64,000 nucleotides of DNA from Candidula unifasciata (GCA_905116865.2 CAJHNH020003135.1:278501-342500), one strand, 5' to 3'. Shown: positions 1-14,784, numbered from the stretch's first letter. The notes: a model not told the origin generated them from the letters alone. Program-made: numbers and translations.

Positions 1-1
1 C

Positions 2-229
2 ACAAGATCTCCAAAAAGTTCTCACACACCATCAGATCATCATCATCATCATCAGCACCACCACGAAAAGAAAAAGAAGAGCCATGGCTCCTCACACAGA
101 ACTAATAAACTGTTGGCCTCTGGCGGTCACAAAACACCCACAGTGAAAAAGAAAAGGAAGAAGCGGAAGCGTCGAGACAGCGATGATGATGGTGATGATA
201 GCGATGATGATCCGGATTTTATTGGTTGA
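2..229 (+). CDS. C-terminal coding end of an unidentified, probably nuclear protein (partial)
   Basis: An open frame enters from the left edge (codons start at base 2) and ends at TGA 227-229, giving 75 codons. The visible protein has a histidine run (HHHHHQHHH) followed by EKKKK, a Ser/His-rich stretch, a dense basic cluster KKKRKKRKRR that would serve as a nuclear localisation signal, then an acidic run DSDDDGDDSDDD and the terminus PDFIG. The composition looks like the tail of a chromatin, transcription or RNA-processing protein. I do not recognise the family and give no function. The biased composition and the clean switch to AT-richer, stop-filled sequence after 229 support real coding. 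No splice acceptor is visible, so the exon starts upstream of the window. Opposite-strand frames here are shadows. Confidence 0.72.
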   Translation, partial: TRSPKSSHTPSDHHHHHQHHHEKKKKSHGSSHRTNKLLASGGHKTPTVKKKRKKRKRRDSDDDGDDSDDDPDFIG

Positions 230-1205
230 GTGATGTTCATGTGACTTAAAAATGGTTGCCATTCACGTTGTTCCTGTTGTGTTGGCATCACACCTGAATT
301 GAGTACTCCTGTCGTGCATTCTCTACAGCGGAGCATGACTTGTTTCTGCAGCCACCCGGAAAACTCCTTGATGGGACAAGAAGGGAAGTTCCCAACACCT
401 CAGACCAGGCATCCATCAGTTGGGATCGATCTTTAGTTCAGATATTGGAGTAGATTTATTGGTGCCCCGTAAATTCACTCCCTGCTGCAAATTTATGCCC
501 GGAACCCACGTTCGCAGTCTTCTGGAAGTAGACTTTTAAGGTCGTGATGTTTCAGATTAATGTTTTTGTTTATCATCATTGCAGTATCCGATCAGCATAG
601 TGGCTAGAGCCTGTACTTCTCATCGTGAAGTGATGTGTCAAATAAGCTAATGGTCACTGCAGCTGATCTGCCTTCTCTTCCCCCTCCCTCAGCTGTAATC
701 ACCTACAGTGCTTCTTGCTGCAGGTATAGAGGGCTCTGTCTGCTCCCTGCCCTAACAGTCATGCTGTGGCTCCCAGCATTCAGCTCCCTCACTCCCACAT
801 TCTGTTATGTTCACCAGACAAGATCGGCCTGCGACAGATACTGCAGTAGGAGTGGCAGGTGGCCGGCGCTACTGGAGGGGCTACTGCCAGCGGTCCATCC
901 TGGGGATAACCCTGATCTCTCTTGTGATTGATACTCCAGGGCTAGATTATGGAAGTTGTTCCTTCCTCAAACGGGCAGTGAATCATGGGTTGTCTGTTGT
1001 CATGCTTGTGCCCTACCACCATTGCATTCTGTATATTGCTTTTACCATAGCCGTCATCTTAGTTTAATATTTTTTTTATATATAACTGGAGGTCTCCACT
1101 AGTGTCTAGTCCTTGGCCACAACTGACCAGTTAGCAGATCAGATACTTATTTGCCTTTGAGTTTGTATGTTGAACGAGGAATAAAGCTGGTTGTGAACTT
1201 GTAAC
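230..1205 (+). other. 3' UTR of the left-edge gene
   Basis: No convincing coding frame follows the stop codon at 229. The stretch is unique-looking and free of the SINE families that crowd the rest of the window, and it ends at a canonical AATAAA (1180-1185) followed by a GT-rich segment. It is inferred to be the 3' untranslated region. Two short frames of 98 and 86 codons within it have no domain or splice support. Confidence 0.5.
1180..1185 (+). promoter_or_regulatory. Polyadenylation signal AATAAA
   Basis: Canonical AATAAA about 950 bases after the stop codon of the left-edge gene, followed by GCTGGTTGTG as a possible GU-rich downstream element. A second AATAAA lies at 1642-1647 and could be an alternative site. 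Confidence 0.45.
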
Positions 1206-1414
1206 ATGTCAATGAAGTGGTGATACCAACTGGTGAAGCTCTAACTGTGGCATTCAATATCTCACCATGTATGACAGTGTCTGTTGGTTCCTGTTGTGTT
1301 CTGTTCTGTTGGTGGAAGCTGTAATTAAGTTTTTCAGGTAGGTGTTATGTTGATGATGGAAGTTGTAATTGAGGTGTTCATGTAGATGTTATGTTGTTGG
1401 TGGAAGTTGAAATT

Positions 1415-1480
1415 TAAGCCTGAGAATTATTTACGGCCACATGGCTAGTGCCATCGCCGTGGACTGTGCAGGTTAAGATT
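1415..1480 (-). mobile_element. SINE-F fragment
   Basis: A short match to the body of SINE-F in reverse (ggccacatggctagtgccat), the segment that in full copies lies just before the end of the element at 32690 and 61780. Only about 65 bp is recognisable. Confidence 0.4.
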
Positions 1481-2384
1481 ACAGTGGAACTCCAGTGTTT
1501 GTCACTAATCTGTTCCGGAGGGTAGGATGAATATCAAATGAGTTTTTCTCATAGGAATTTACTTTAAAAAAAAAAAAAAAAAGAAATTGTAAATTGTATC
1601 AGTTCCCAGCCCCAAATTTTGCCTATATTTTCTTTAACAACAATAAAATTTTACTCAAAAATCGATCTCAGAAATCATTGCAAATACACTTTAATGACCT
1701 ATTAACCACTGTACTTATTATTACTTCATCATGTTGACAGTTATGTTCTCATCCTGATGACGTCAGTACACTGTAGGCCAGGGTTATTCAGCAGGCAAGT
1801 GGCTCAAGGATCATTGCCAGTTGTATTCATAATTTTTCTGTGCTAGAGCCAGTTCCCATTTTCAAAATGGTGGCCCCTGAGCAAGCTTTTTTGAATAGCC
1901 CTGCTGTAGATATACATACATTTTTTTTTTTTTTTTTAATGTTTACAGAAATTTACTTTTTGGAGTGGGGGTTTAAAAAAAACAATGGCTATTGTTTAGA
2001 AGTGAAGTCACATACCATTATGACATCAGAAAGTGTTGCCTGTGGTGAATAATATCCTGAAATAGCATTTCCAGATGATTCACCACCACCTTTTTTTTTG
2101 TTAAAGAAGTTACCCAATGGTTTTTTTGTTTTTTTTTTTCATGTTCTGAAAGTGTCCAAACAGAGTGTCATCAAATGAATTGATTTGCTGATTTACTTGA
2201 GCAATGATTGGGTGTGGACAATTTTGTAATTTCAGCACTTGGAGGTGGCCCGTCATCTTCTTTTTTTCTCAACTGGTGACTAGCTGACCACGTCAAAGGA
2301 AGGACGAATATTGGCTTTTCAGGCAAATAACAAACAAACAATTTCAACAAAATGACAGGAACCATTTTTTTTTTATATCCACGG

Positions 2385-2456
2385 CATTACAGAGGATTTG
2401 AACTTGGGTCTCCTACATAGGAGGTCAGCATTCTTAACTGTTAGGCCAGCTGCTCC
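2385..2456 (-). mobile_element. tRNA-like SINE head (SINE-F type)
   Basis: On the - strand this reads GCTGGCCTAACAGTTAAG (A-box-like), then about 30 bp later AAGTTCAAATCCTC (B-box-like). This is the layout of a tRNA-derived pol III promoter and resembles the SINE-F head at 32558. The body is not clearly preserved. Confidence 0.45.
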
Positions 2457-2559
2457 CCTTTATCAGTTTTTGGAACAGATCACATTTAGCCTTCCATTGT
2501 GAGGAAAACAAGGCTGTAAGCTTAGCCTCCTCTTGTGGTAAAAACAAACATATATCATG

Positions 2560-2680
2560 TCGTGAAAGGCAACTTATTGGGGTATGTCCTTTGAACAAGT
2601 GTCTCTGCCTGAGAGGCAAGGAACCAACAGTCTGCATACAAATAAGTCAGATGTGTGAAATGGATGTGCACAGTGATGGG
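2560..2680 (+). mobile_element. SINE-A fragment
   Basis: Contains the SINE-A core (gcctgagaggcaaggaacca followed by acagtctgcatacaaataag and a degraded gatgtgcac motif). The 5' part is degraded and the 3' GAA tail is absent. Confidence 0.6.
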
Positions 2681-2685
2681 GGTGG

Positions 2686-2860
2686 GGATCTTGAGCCTGC
2701 GAACTAAGGGCCACATGGCTGTTGCATTTGAAACATATTGTGCAGGTTGAATGTTAATTTTGTCCCCAACAGAAATCTGACATCACCTTAGTAAAGATTG
2801 GAACTTGGGCCTTAGCCATGAGAGCCCAGCATTTAATCACTTTGGCAGCTACTTCTGCCC
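2686..2860 (-). mobile_element. SINE-F copy
   Basis: The reverse strand shows a tRNA-like head (A-box-like TAGCTGCCAAAGTGATT, B-box-like AAGTTCCAATC) followed by a body that mirrors the SINE-F copies at 32558 and 61643, ending in the segment agggccacatggctg (as read on +). It is diverged. Confidence 0.5.
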
Positions 2861-3327
2861 TTTGTGGTTGCTTTGTTATCAATAATTTTCATTTGAGAAG
2901 GATGTGTCCTACATGTGAGTCATGTATTGAGAGATCTCATGCTGAATTCCATACAAATTATTGTCAGACGAATGTTATAGTGATAGTTCAGTTACTCTTG
3001 GAGGTACTGGTACTGTATGACATAGTATCAGTTCTGTTGCATCACTGGAATACAGTGAAATCACAGACCCTCTTATTTGTGACTGAATACGTTTAAGCTT
3101 GGGGAGTGAGTGACTGTTGCCTGGTAGCAATGTTGAGTGTGTGTTCATCTGTGTCTGTCAAGAAAAGTCCAGCATGGGTGGGTGGATGTCAGATCTTTTT
3201 TACTAGCCAGAAATGCTGAAGACTGTCCAGAAGTCGGGATCCCGTAGCAGCTTGCCAGGTCAGGTTTGCTTGACAGCAGAGAGGCTGGGAAACATTGCTT
3301 TCAAGGTTATCACTCAAGTTTTTTTAA

Positions 3328-3712
3328 GGTTTTGAACAACGGATCAACATCATGGCACACGGGTAGTAACCTGTAAGTTCTTCTTCTAACTCAAGTCTGA
3401 GTCAGAAGAAGCTCAGCACGGTGCACAGGTTCTGTAGCACCGGCGAGGATCCTGAATTACTTTGGGTAGATTTTTAACTCTAAATTTTGCCCGGTCAGTG
3501 CCGTTAGGCTACTCTTTTAGATTTCCAACTGCCAAGGGATTTTTACGTGCGCAACAATGCACACAGGCGTCCGATCTGACTACCCAGAGACCAGGGGGAA
3601 TTACTAGAAGTCCCACATGAAAAAATCCTAGCCCTTACCGGGGATTGAAGCCAGGACCTCTAGCACTCAAGGCAAACACCATGCCTCAAGACCGTGCAGC
3701 ACTCTGTCACTC
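3328..3712 (-). mobile_element. SINE-C copy (tRNA-derived), long
   Basis: A dispersed element also found at 11920 and 23525 (shared core gaacaacggatcaacatcat, and tgtagcaccggcgaggatcc). In this fullest copy the right end, read on the - strand, is tRNA-like: a GGCATGGTGTTTGCC region and a B-box-like GGCTTCAATCCCC. The element therefore reads leftwards from about 3712. Confidence 0.6.
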
Positions 3713-4067
3713 GAGTATGATTGCTAACTGTCCGTATGACTGGGGCAAGTATCCAGGACAGATCATTAGTGGTCTGCTCCTTGTCTGTGTCCATTGCTGG
3801 TGATTTATTCCTGGTTTTGGTTTTATCATGAATGTTCACACAGGTGGTTCTTTTACAGCAGCTGATGCTCATAGTCACGTGGCAAGCACTGATCCCTTAT
3901 ATTTTTGTTGTCGACTGACATTGCAGATGGTTGGAAGTGGTTATTTCAAAATGCAACGGACGTATTAGTAATAATTTTCTAGGCGGGAAAGCCATTGCAT
4001 TTATGTATGGTGATATTTCTTTTAGTGATAAGTTTTTGCGACAGATAGGCGAGCAATAGAACTATCT

Positions 4068-5128
4068 TTAACTCTTCGAGTCCCAGAGGGTTTATCATCA
4101 GAGGCCTAATAGGTGGTAATGCAATTTTTTTTTTATTTCACTAGTGAAGCACATTAAAATAGACCTTACTAATTCAATTGCCACGCAACATACACATATT
4201 ATACATCAAAGTGACCAGGGTTTGTAGAGGAAAAATTTAAGAAGATAGCTACAACAAACAATTGCGTTAGTAATAAAATATTAGTAATAAACTGACAGTA
4301 TGTTTACAAAAATCAGTAAAATTAAATTTTAAATTTTAAAAATATTTCAACTTACCACCATGGCACCCAAAAAAATGGTTAAAATGTATCCAAAATGAAT
4401 CACAAATAAGTATGAACCACTTAGTAATGTATAAGTAAAATATAAACTCAATCTATACGTTAGATTTTGTTCCAGAAAATCTTTTGAAGCATCATAACAG
4501 CACTATTTTTGGGTAAAGAAAAGTCAATCTCAAAACAATAAGTATCTTCACACAAAATGAAGTTTATATAACACTCAATTTGCCTGTAATTTTGTAATAA
4601 GGGGAATAGCACTAGAACTAACTGACACTAAAAAAAAAAATTTTTTTTCAGTAATGTTTATTCTATTTGTGGCAGCTGACTTTGCTGTCATTGTACCCTT
4701 CGCGTGAGGTACACATTAGACATATCCCTCATCAAAGTTTGACTCTATAAATGACTGAAACACGTCTATTTCGCAGCTTTATCTAACCAAATGAATCTTT
4801 TTAAAAAAATGTACTTTATTTAAATGTTTAGGCTTCTATGGCCGTAAATCATGTTGGCATTCACGTAGAATACTGCTTGGCGTTCATATTTTTTTTTTAC
4901 AAACACTTAGTAGATATTAACTAGGCGAATCTCGCAAATTTACTGTATTTTCGGCTTTCAACCCACGTTTCTAAATGAGCACGCTTTATATCAGACAAAG
5001 GAAGTTGAAATTGGGCAGTATTACCGGTTCAGTGGTAGATTAAAAACTTTCATTTGTCACGCGTTGATTGGGCCGCACTGTTGAAATAAATCGGCGTGTG
5101 ATGCATTTCCTGGGACTCAAAGAGTTAA
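4068..5128. mobile_element. piggyBac-type MITE, TTAA-flanked, 1061 bp
   Basis: The element is bounded by TTAA at 4068-4071 and TTAA at 5125-5128. Inside these the ends are inverted repeats: left CTCTTCGAGTCCCAG, right (reverse complement) CTCTTTGAGTCCCAG, 14 of 15 matching. The interior is AT-rich and has no useful ORF. A TTAA target duplication with short terminal inverted repeats is typical of piggyBac-superfamily elements. The lack of a transposase makes this a non-autonomous copy. Confidence 0.65.
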
Positions 5129-5934
5129 GTGTGGGTAACATGTCTTTTTTTTCTTCAAACGTTGAGCATTAATGCAGTTGTCTTAGCTAAGTACTCCAGT
5201 ATGTTCCCTTTAAATCTGGAAAATGTACTTTCCTCCCTGCCCCTTTTCTCTGCTGCCGTTGATTAAATCAGTTTTAATTACATTGTTGCAAGTGTTATTA
5301 TTCCTCATACTATCAGTCCAGCATCCCCCCCCTTGCCTCCTTTTCTCAATGGCATGTAGTGAAACAACCCTGTGACTTTTCTTTGGCTGTAGCAGTCATT
5401 ATTAGCCTAGCAGGGTTGTCTTTCTTCTCCGTCTGGCCAGTGACACTTGACATGTACAAGAGTCAAGGCACAAAGATGGTTGTCTGTCACGGATACTTGT
5501 AGACTCAACCATTTGTGTAGCCTGCTACCAGTTATGATGATTCTTGTATTCCATGCCATGTCGTGTTAGTAATCATGTTTGTCCCACAACCTACTGTCTT
5601 GTGTTAAGTCAAGAATTGACATCACAGCACTCTGGGCATTCCCTTTGCGCTCCGTCCTTATCTTCAGCAGCCAGCGCAGATTTCTGATACAAATGGTACC
5701 AGTCATATTCTGGTTATATGTCTGTCTTGCCTTTCCTGTAAGTGCAGTGAGCCAGCCAGACCCTCTGGTCACACCCAGGGGCATCATTCTCTCCAGGCCA
5801 TAATAATCTAGTTTCTTTTCTGACTTCACTTTTAGGTTCTCAGGGGGCATTGAACACATCTGCCTTGTTTCATATATAGACAGTCATTGCTAACACAGAT
5901 GTTTTGCCATGCCATATTGCCAGACTGTCCTGTA

Positions 5935-9100
<3,166 letters not shown>

Positions 9101-9109
9101 TGTCTCCCA

Positions 9110-9370
9110 CTCGGTTTTATTACTGTTGTGTGGGTTCCTGTTTCTGTTATGGTTGTGTAGGGTGCTTGTGTTTTCAGTTACAGTTGTGTGAGGACTTATT
9201 GTTTGTGGGGGGGGGGGGGGGGGGGGGGGGCTTAGAATTTCAGTTACACTTGTGTAGGGACTTGTTTCAATTATGCTTATGTGGGAGCTTGTTGTTTCAG
9301 TTACACTTGTGTGGGGGCTTGTTTCAGTTGTGTGGTGACTTTTTTTTCTGTGTATTTATGTAATAGTTGT
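9110..9370. repeat. Degenerate TTGTGTGG-type repeat with a poly-G tract
   Basis: Imperfect repeats of the type cagttacacttgtgtggggg lead into the 43-bp array that follows. A run of more than 20 G residues sits at about 9208-9230. Confidence 0.6.
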
Positions 9371-9379
9371 GTATGTATG

Positions 9380-10336
9380 CCATGATTGTGTGGTGAGTGG
9401 TTACTGTATGTTTCTGTTGTGTGGTGACTAGTTACTGTGTTTTTGTTTCTGTCATGATTGTGTGGTGACTATTACTGTGTGTTTATGTCATGATTGTGTG
9501 GTGACTAGTTACAGTGTGTTTATGTTTCTGTCATGATTGTGTGGTGACTAGTTACTGTGTGTTTATGTTGTGTGGTGACTAGTTACTGTGTGTTTATGTT
9601 TCTGTCATGATTGTGTGGTGACTAGTTACTGTGTGTTTATGTTTCTGTCCTGATTGTGCGGTGAGAAGTTACTGTGTGTTAATGATTCTGTCATGATTGT
9701 GCGGTGACTAGTTACTGTGTTAATGTTTCTGTCATGATTGTGCGGTGACTAGTTACTGTGTGTTAATGTTTCTGCCATGATTGTGCGGTGGCCAGTTAGT
9801 GTATTAATGAGTCTGTCATGATTGTGCGGTGAGAAGTTACTGTGTGTTAATGATTCTGTCATGATTGTGCGGTGACTAGTTACTGTGTTAATGTTTCTGT
9901 CATGATTGTGCGGTGACTAGTTACTGTGTGTTAATGTTTCTGCCATGATTGTGCGGTGACCAGTTAGTGTATTAATGAGTCTGTCATGATTGTGTGGTGA
10001 CTAGTTACTGTGTCTTAATGTTTCTGTCATGATTGTGCAGTGACTAGTTACTGTGTGTTAATGTTTCTGTCATGATTGTGCGGTGACTAGTTACTGTGTG
10101 TTAATGTTTCTGTCATGATTGTGCGGTGACTAGTTACTGTGTTAATGTTTCTGTCATGATTGTGCGGTGACTAGTTACTGTGTGTTAATGTTTCTGTCAT
10201 GATTGTGCGGTGACTAGTTACTGTGTGTTAATGTTTCTGTCATGATTGTGCGGTGACTAGTTAATGTTTCTGTCATGATTGTGCGGTGACTAGTTACTGT
10301 GTGTTAATGTTTCTGTCATGATTGTGCGGTGACAAG
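9380..10336. repeat. 43-bp minisatellite, about 22 units
   Basis: The unit begins TGTCATGATTGTGCGGTGAC and continues with a TAGTTACTGTGTGTTAATG segment, with shortened variants. Units on the left have gtgtgg/gtttatg and those on the right gtgcgg/gttaatg. A block beginning at the gagaagtt variant (9663) recurs at 9831, a 168-bp higher-order repeat. Confidence 0.92.
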
Positions 10337-10354
10337 TTAGGTAAATTTTAAAAC

Positions 10355-10577
10355 AGTAAAGGTCCCCTTACACACCAGTGTCAAATCGGGCATATGAGGC
10401 TAGACTCATATTTTTGTAGACCAATCGATTGGTCACAGCAGTGAACATCAGTGCCTTTACTTCCCAGGACTTCACCTGATACCCATTTTATGCTTAGTCG
10501 GCTTCAGTGTCAAGGTCATGTGTGAAAAAATCCGGAATTGAACACACGACCTTTATATCTGGAGGCGCTCATCTAGG
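10355..10577 (-). mobile_element. SINE-E copy (tRNA-derived)
   Basis: Read on the - strand, a B-box-like GTGTTCAATTCC near 10540 precedes a body matching the other SINE-E copies (aggtgaagtcctgggaagta type segment). The left end, aaaggtccccttacac, matches the terminal segment at 11670. It abuts the end of the 43-bp array. Confidence 0.5.
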
Positions 10578-10641
10578 TATGTGGATGGACAACCAGAACT
10601 GTCCGCCGGAATTTGCAACGGGTGAACGTGAAGAAGAAGAA
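10578..10641 (+). mobile_element. SINE-A 3' fragment with GAA tail
   Basis: Matches the last 60 bp of SINE-A: ggacaaccagaactgtccgc, then gggtgaacgtgaagaagaag. Confidence 0.65.
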
Positions 10642-11225
10642 ATGTGTGCACACATACTCATATACATACTTTTATACGTTTGAGTGAGATGCAGGCGACA
10701 GTGGTAGCGTGACTTAGCGCTAGACGGATGAGGGTATATGCTCCATCGACTAACAGACATGCCGCCTCACAACGCTTTGCACTTCAAGTTACTAAGTAAT
10801 GATACTACTGCTATGCAGACGTGATAAAGAGAACTCACCGGGAACACAATAAATGGTTCTTATCAAAAATCTTATCCGGAAAAAAAAAGTTCATGGGGGA
10901 TTGAAACAAATTGTTCTTCATAACAGAAATTGCGCCACAACCGAGATCACCTTAACTGGTCTGCACTGTATAAGTGATTTGGTCCTGGTGAGGGCAAGCT
11001 AACTACCCGGCAGGTTGTTGTTTTCTTCGTCTCTAGTGTGAACTGTCTTTTGTGATTCACTTCGTGGTCTGTAAAGTTTGACTTCCATCAGTGTCTCTCT
11101 TAGCCAGAAGTTTCCAGGCTAAATCTCTGGTCTGCAAGTTGTCCATTTATGCCCTTGGAAAATGGGTTAAAACAGCCACACTGCGGTATACCCAACCTCT
11201 GCACAGTGAAATAGAAAGCCTCTCT

Positions 11226-11443
11226 TATTTTCTTCGCCACGGTCACCAACTTTAAGCTCCAGCGGGAAAGTCCTGGTTGTTTGTCCGCTTTTGGAATTTA
11301 ATCTTGTTTAAGAATTTGAGTGTTGCGTGTAAATCAGTTTTACACATCTGGTTTTTTTGCATCCAGACCGTTGGTTCTTTGACTCTCGGGCGGACGCACT
11401 CCAACTTTAAAGGAAACCCCAAAATTAGCGACTCTTACGACAG
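11226..11443 (-). mobile_element. SINE-A copy, 5' truncated at the junction with SINE-B
   Basis: Reverse-oriented SINE-A running from ttcttcgccacggtcaccaa through gttggttctttgactctcgg to gcgactcttacgac. At that point it joins the end of a SINE-B element, so its own 5' end is missing. Confidence 0.75.
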
Positions 11444-11626
11444 CCCCTGGCCGTTGTGTGGTTTTTCTAGTCAAATTTACGTCCAGTAGTTTGCCACTGC
11501 TTTCTCAGACGGTCGGCTTTCTTGATACCACTGTCGAAACCAACGCAAGGCGCATGGCCCGCAGCTGGGATCGAACCCGGCATTACGAAGCGTTCGCATC
11601 GACTTAGCCACAGAGCCGACTCTTAC
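11444..11626 (-). mobile_element. SINE-B copy (tRNA-derived)
   Basis: On the - strand the head reads GGCTCTGTGGCTAAGTCGAT (A-box) and, 25 bp on, GGGTTCGATCCCAG (B-box matching GGTTCGANNCC). The body includes ggtttcgacagtggtatc and ends at ccaggggctgt. Close copies lie at 36225, 45832 and 63340. Confidence 0.8.
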
Positions 11627-11663
11627 TGAAGACTGACACTAAATAAGTATTTTTTTTTAAAAA

Positions 11664-11875
11664 GGTGAAGTAAAGATCCCTTTTCGCGCCTTTAGGCGCA
11701 TCGGGCACACGGAAAGAGCATAAATATTTTTACAGATCGGTCAATCCGCAATAGGTGGGTAATGTGGTCAGCATTACGCCCGCTGTCTGTACTTCCACAG
11801 ACACAGGACATGCATCCTGGTACCCATTTTTGGCTGGGTCGACCTGCGACGCCCTATATATCATAATAAAAATCT
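11664..11875 (-). mobile_element. SINE-E copy
   Basis: Contains gcctttaggcgcatcggg and ggtaatgtggtcagcattac, the reverse of the body of the full SINE-E copy at 49287. The head is missing at the right end. Confidence 0.6.
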
Positions 11876-11919
11876 ATGCAGGCACTAAATAGTTTGAACT
11901 GTTATTTGGTTTGAGGTTT

Positions 11920-12190
11920 GAACAACGGATCAACATCATGGCACACGGGTAGTAACCCATAAGTACTTCTTTCTTCTTCTAACTCAAGTCTGAGTCCGAA
12001 GAAGCTCAGCATAGTTCACAGGCTCTGTAGCACCGGCGAGGATCCTGAAATACTTCGGGTAGAGTTTATTTCAAAATTTAGCCAGGGCAGCGCCATTAGG
12101 CTACTTTTTCGATTTCCTACTGCCAAGGGATTTTTTTACGTGCGCAACAATACACACGGGCTTCCGATCTCACTACCCATGACACTAGAC
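11920..12190 (-). mobile_element. SINE-C copy, head lost
   Basis: Same core as 3328-3712 (gaacaacggatcaacatcat; tgtagcaccggcgaggatcc). It stops at ctcactacccat, next to the target site of the SINE-H insertion. Confidence 0.65.
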
Positions 12191-12203
12191 GCAGTTCAGT
12201 GTC

Positions 12204-12418
12204 TCCGGTAGCTGTTTTTTTTTTTTTTTTACGTATCCAGAAACCATGAGTTGTAAACCCTTTGGCTCGGTACTATGGATATCGCAACCCTCGGAGACCG
12301 TTAATCTGGGAAAAATGTGGCTGCCTACCCCCCCGGAGTGAAGAGTTCGTCACCCGGTCGCCGCGAACTTCAGGTTTAACCAACTTCGCTAGAGAGCCGG
12401 GCTGATCCGGTAGCTGTT
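12204..12418 (-). mobile_element. SINE-H insertion with 13-bp target-site duplication
   Basis: The element 12217-12405 is bracketed by tccggtagctgtt at 12204-12216 and 12406-12418. Read on -, it starts with a tRNA-like head (A-box CTAGCGAAGTTGG) and ends in a poly(A) tail (T run on + at 12215-12230). A second copy with its own duplication is at 47565-47796. Confidence 0.78.
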
Positions 12419-13299
12419 AAAAGACTACCGGAGAGTATTGTTTATGAAAGGTGGGGGGAAAAACGAGAAAACACAGAATACACGAAACAAAGAATACGGA
12501 TTTCATAGTATTTATTTATTGAAAGAGCTGTGCTGCAGAGGGTTGAATAGTTAGATCGCAGGACTCTCTTGTTGAAGACCGGGGTTCGTTCTCTCGTTAA
12601 GAGATGGAATTTCGTTTCTGAAGGAGGCTACTTAAAAATCCTAATTTGCCAGCAGAAATAATTATTTTTCGTTCTCCCTGCCATTGTTTTTCAGATGAAA
12701 AGGCCACAGGGTAAATAAAAGGAAACAATAGAAACGAAAAGCAGTCAAACAAAAAGAGAGATAAAACAGGCACTGTTAATAGAGCTCAAAATTAACAATG
12801 CCGTCTGGAATACATGTTATAGATAAACATTTTCTGCGTTATCGTTGAAAGTTTCTATTTGTACTTCCACACCTGACAGGTTTTAGCTACAGCTGTTTCA
12901 TTTCATTGACACATATAACCCTCCTGGATCAAATAAAGAGGTATGGTACGCCATCCAAGCCAGTTTTTAAAATAGTGTGTTTATGTTTTAAAGTTGAACA
13001 TAACTAACGAAAGTAAGAAGTTACCTTCATTTTGGCTTCAGGCGTCTGTTGCCTGTTGTAAGCAAATCCCCGCCTGTCGGCTTTTTTAAGGCGTTGCATA
13101 CTTCTGACAGAGGCGTATTCCTGTTTTCTTTCAGGATGCAGCAAAAATATATTCCTTGGTGGCCAAGCGTCATTGCACATTTATTTAAGAGAGCATAGCC
13201 AAAACTATGTGATTCAAATAATATCTTCGTCATCCTCTTTAAGGATTCCACTTTTTCGTTACTTTGAAGCCCCACCCTGGCTGTTGCCAAGGACCGCAA

Positions 13300-13440
13300 T
13301 TTAGCCTGACGGTTGAACGCAGTTTCCGGGACCTCTCCACTGGTGAACCTCATCCGCATGGAGGCACTTTGTGTCACTGTGTGTTTGTCGCTCTGTGTGA
13401 TGTCGTGGTAGGGTAAAATTTATTGACCATACTGTGATTG
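13300..13440 (-). mobile_element. SINE-D fragment
   Basis: The reverse of the 22165 copy (ggttgaacgcagtttccggg; catccgcatggaggcacttt). It accounts for much of the 116-codon - strand frame here, which is therefore not taken as a gene. Confidence 0.5.
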
Positions 13441-13519
13441 TTCCGTTGATACGCAATTTGATCGTTATTATCCTCACTCCGGCTGTTTTCGATAATATAG
13501 CTTAATGGTTGAACGGGGG

Positions 13520-13625
13520 TTTCTGTGACTTGCGTCCTGGGTGACTCATCCCAGTGATGGAACTTTGTGTCACCGGGTGTTTATTGCTCCTGGTGGGGTT
13601 GAACTTGATTCATTACCATACGATA
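13520..13625 (-). mobile_element. SINE-D fragment
   Basis: Second reverse-oriented match to the same family (ggaactttgtgtcaccgggt followed by gtttattgctcctggtgggg). Confidence 0.45.
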
Positions 13626-14605
13626 AAGCGAGACTAGTTAAGGATCTCTGCGAATCAAATGAAGTACAGTGTATTCAAATGTTCCGAGAGTTGTGATGTC
13701 GATTACTAATTAATTAACATTAAACTTCATTCATTGGATGCGAATTGGAGGTTTGAGGTGGAAGCAAAGTTTGGATCTCTTGTGTTACTGGTTTTCTTTC
13801 TCTTTCCTTTCTGTTTTACATGCGTTCTTTTTTTTCTGCGCTGTGTAATATACACTGGGGTGTTTTAGTTAAAAATAATAAAGTTTTAAGAGGCAAATCA
13901 GTATATAATAATGTATTTGAAATCATGTATACTGTATAAACAAACACATAAAAGTTCTAAACGGACTTGAGAAGAGGTCGTTAAACGATTAACCCCTTTA
14001 TGCATTTTCTTTGTTGAGCACACCCTACCCTCCCCTTATGTTTTCTAAACTTTCTGGGTGGGTTCCAGGAGTATGTCCTCAGGTTCCTGTGCTCCCGATG
14101 GTACATCGCACAAATAATGCGCTCAGTTACTCCAGCGAGATGATTCGAACTTAGGGTCTTATTAGGGGTAGTGGGAACGAAAACTAGGTAACTTGTGAAT
14201 CGACTTTTAGCATTCCCATCAGTACAGTCTGGAGCAGTGCTGGAACCTTAAGAGCTGCTTGATCACGGACAGCATCACCACACGCTGTTGTGATTCGTTT
14301 TTTTTAAACCGCCCTTCAGTTCTGCGAATGCACATTTCTAGGCGACCACATGACGCGAGATTTAGGGACATCAATAGTGGTGGGGTTGAACTTGAAAAGG
14401 GGAGGGGACTGGTGTCGGGAAACGTGTGGTTAGAGTTAGTAGAAGTCATTAAACTATTCCTTGGATGCTAATTTCGAGCAAAGTTTGGATCTCATCCTAA
14501 CTCTAACGTTCCCATAATATCGGATTTCCGTACATCTCGCGGTAATGATTTGTCATGTGTACTGTATAAAAAAGCAAAGAGGTCGTTAAACGCATGCATT
14601 TCTAT
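13590..14605 (+). repeat. Imperfect local direct duplication
   Basis: Segments at 13590-13995 recur in order at 14378-14600: ggtggggttgaacttga, cattggatgcgaattgg / cttggatgctaatttcg, gcaaagtttggatctc, actgtataaa and gaggtcgttaaacg. The copies are diverged. The stretch otherwise holds no supported gene. Confidence 0.5.
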
Positions 14606-14784
14606 CTTTTTTTTTAAGTTGTCCTCCAAGACTGCCAATCTATTTTCTCTAACACTTGCACTAACCCTAACCTCCTAGGATTAAGTTGTTATCCTCTAGC
14701 ACATCTCAAGAATCACACAGGAACAAATCCAGGTAACCCCGTTCTATGATACTGAAATGGGGCACACAGAAAAAAAAACAAATC

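Noticed and set aside
13027..13377. 116-codon - strand frame
   Set aside because: Its N-terminal third is SINE-D sequence; the rest shows no domain.
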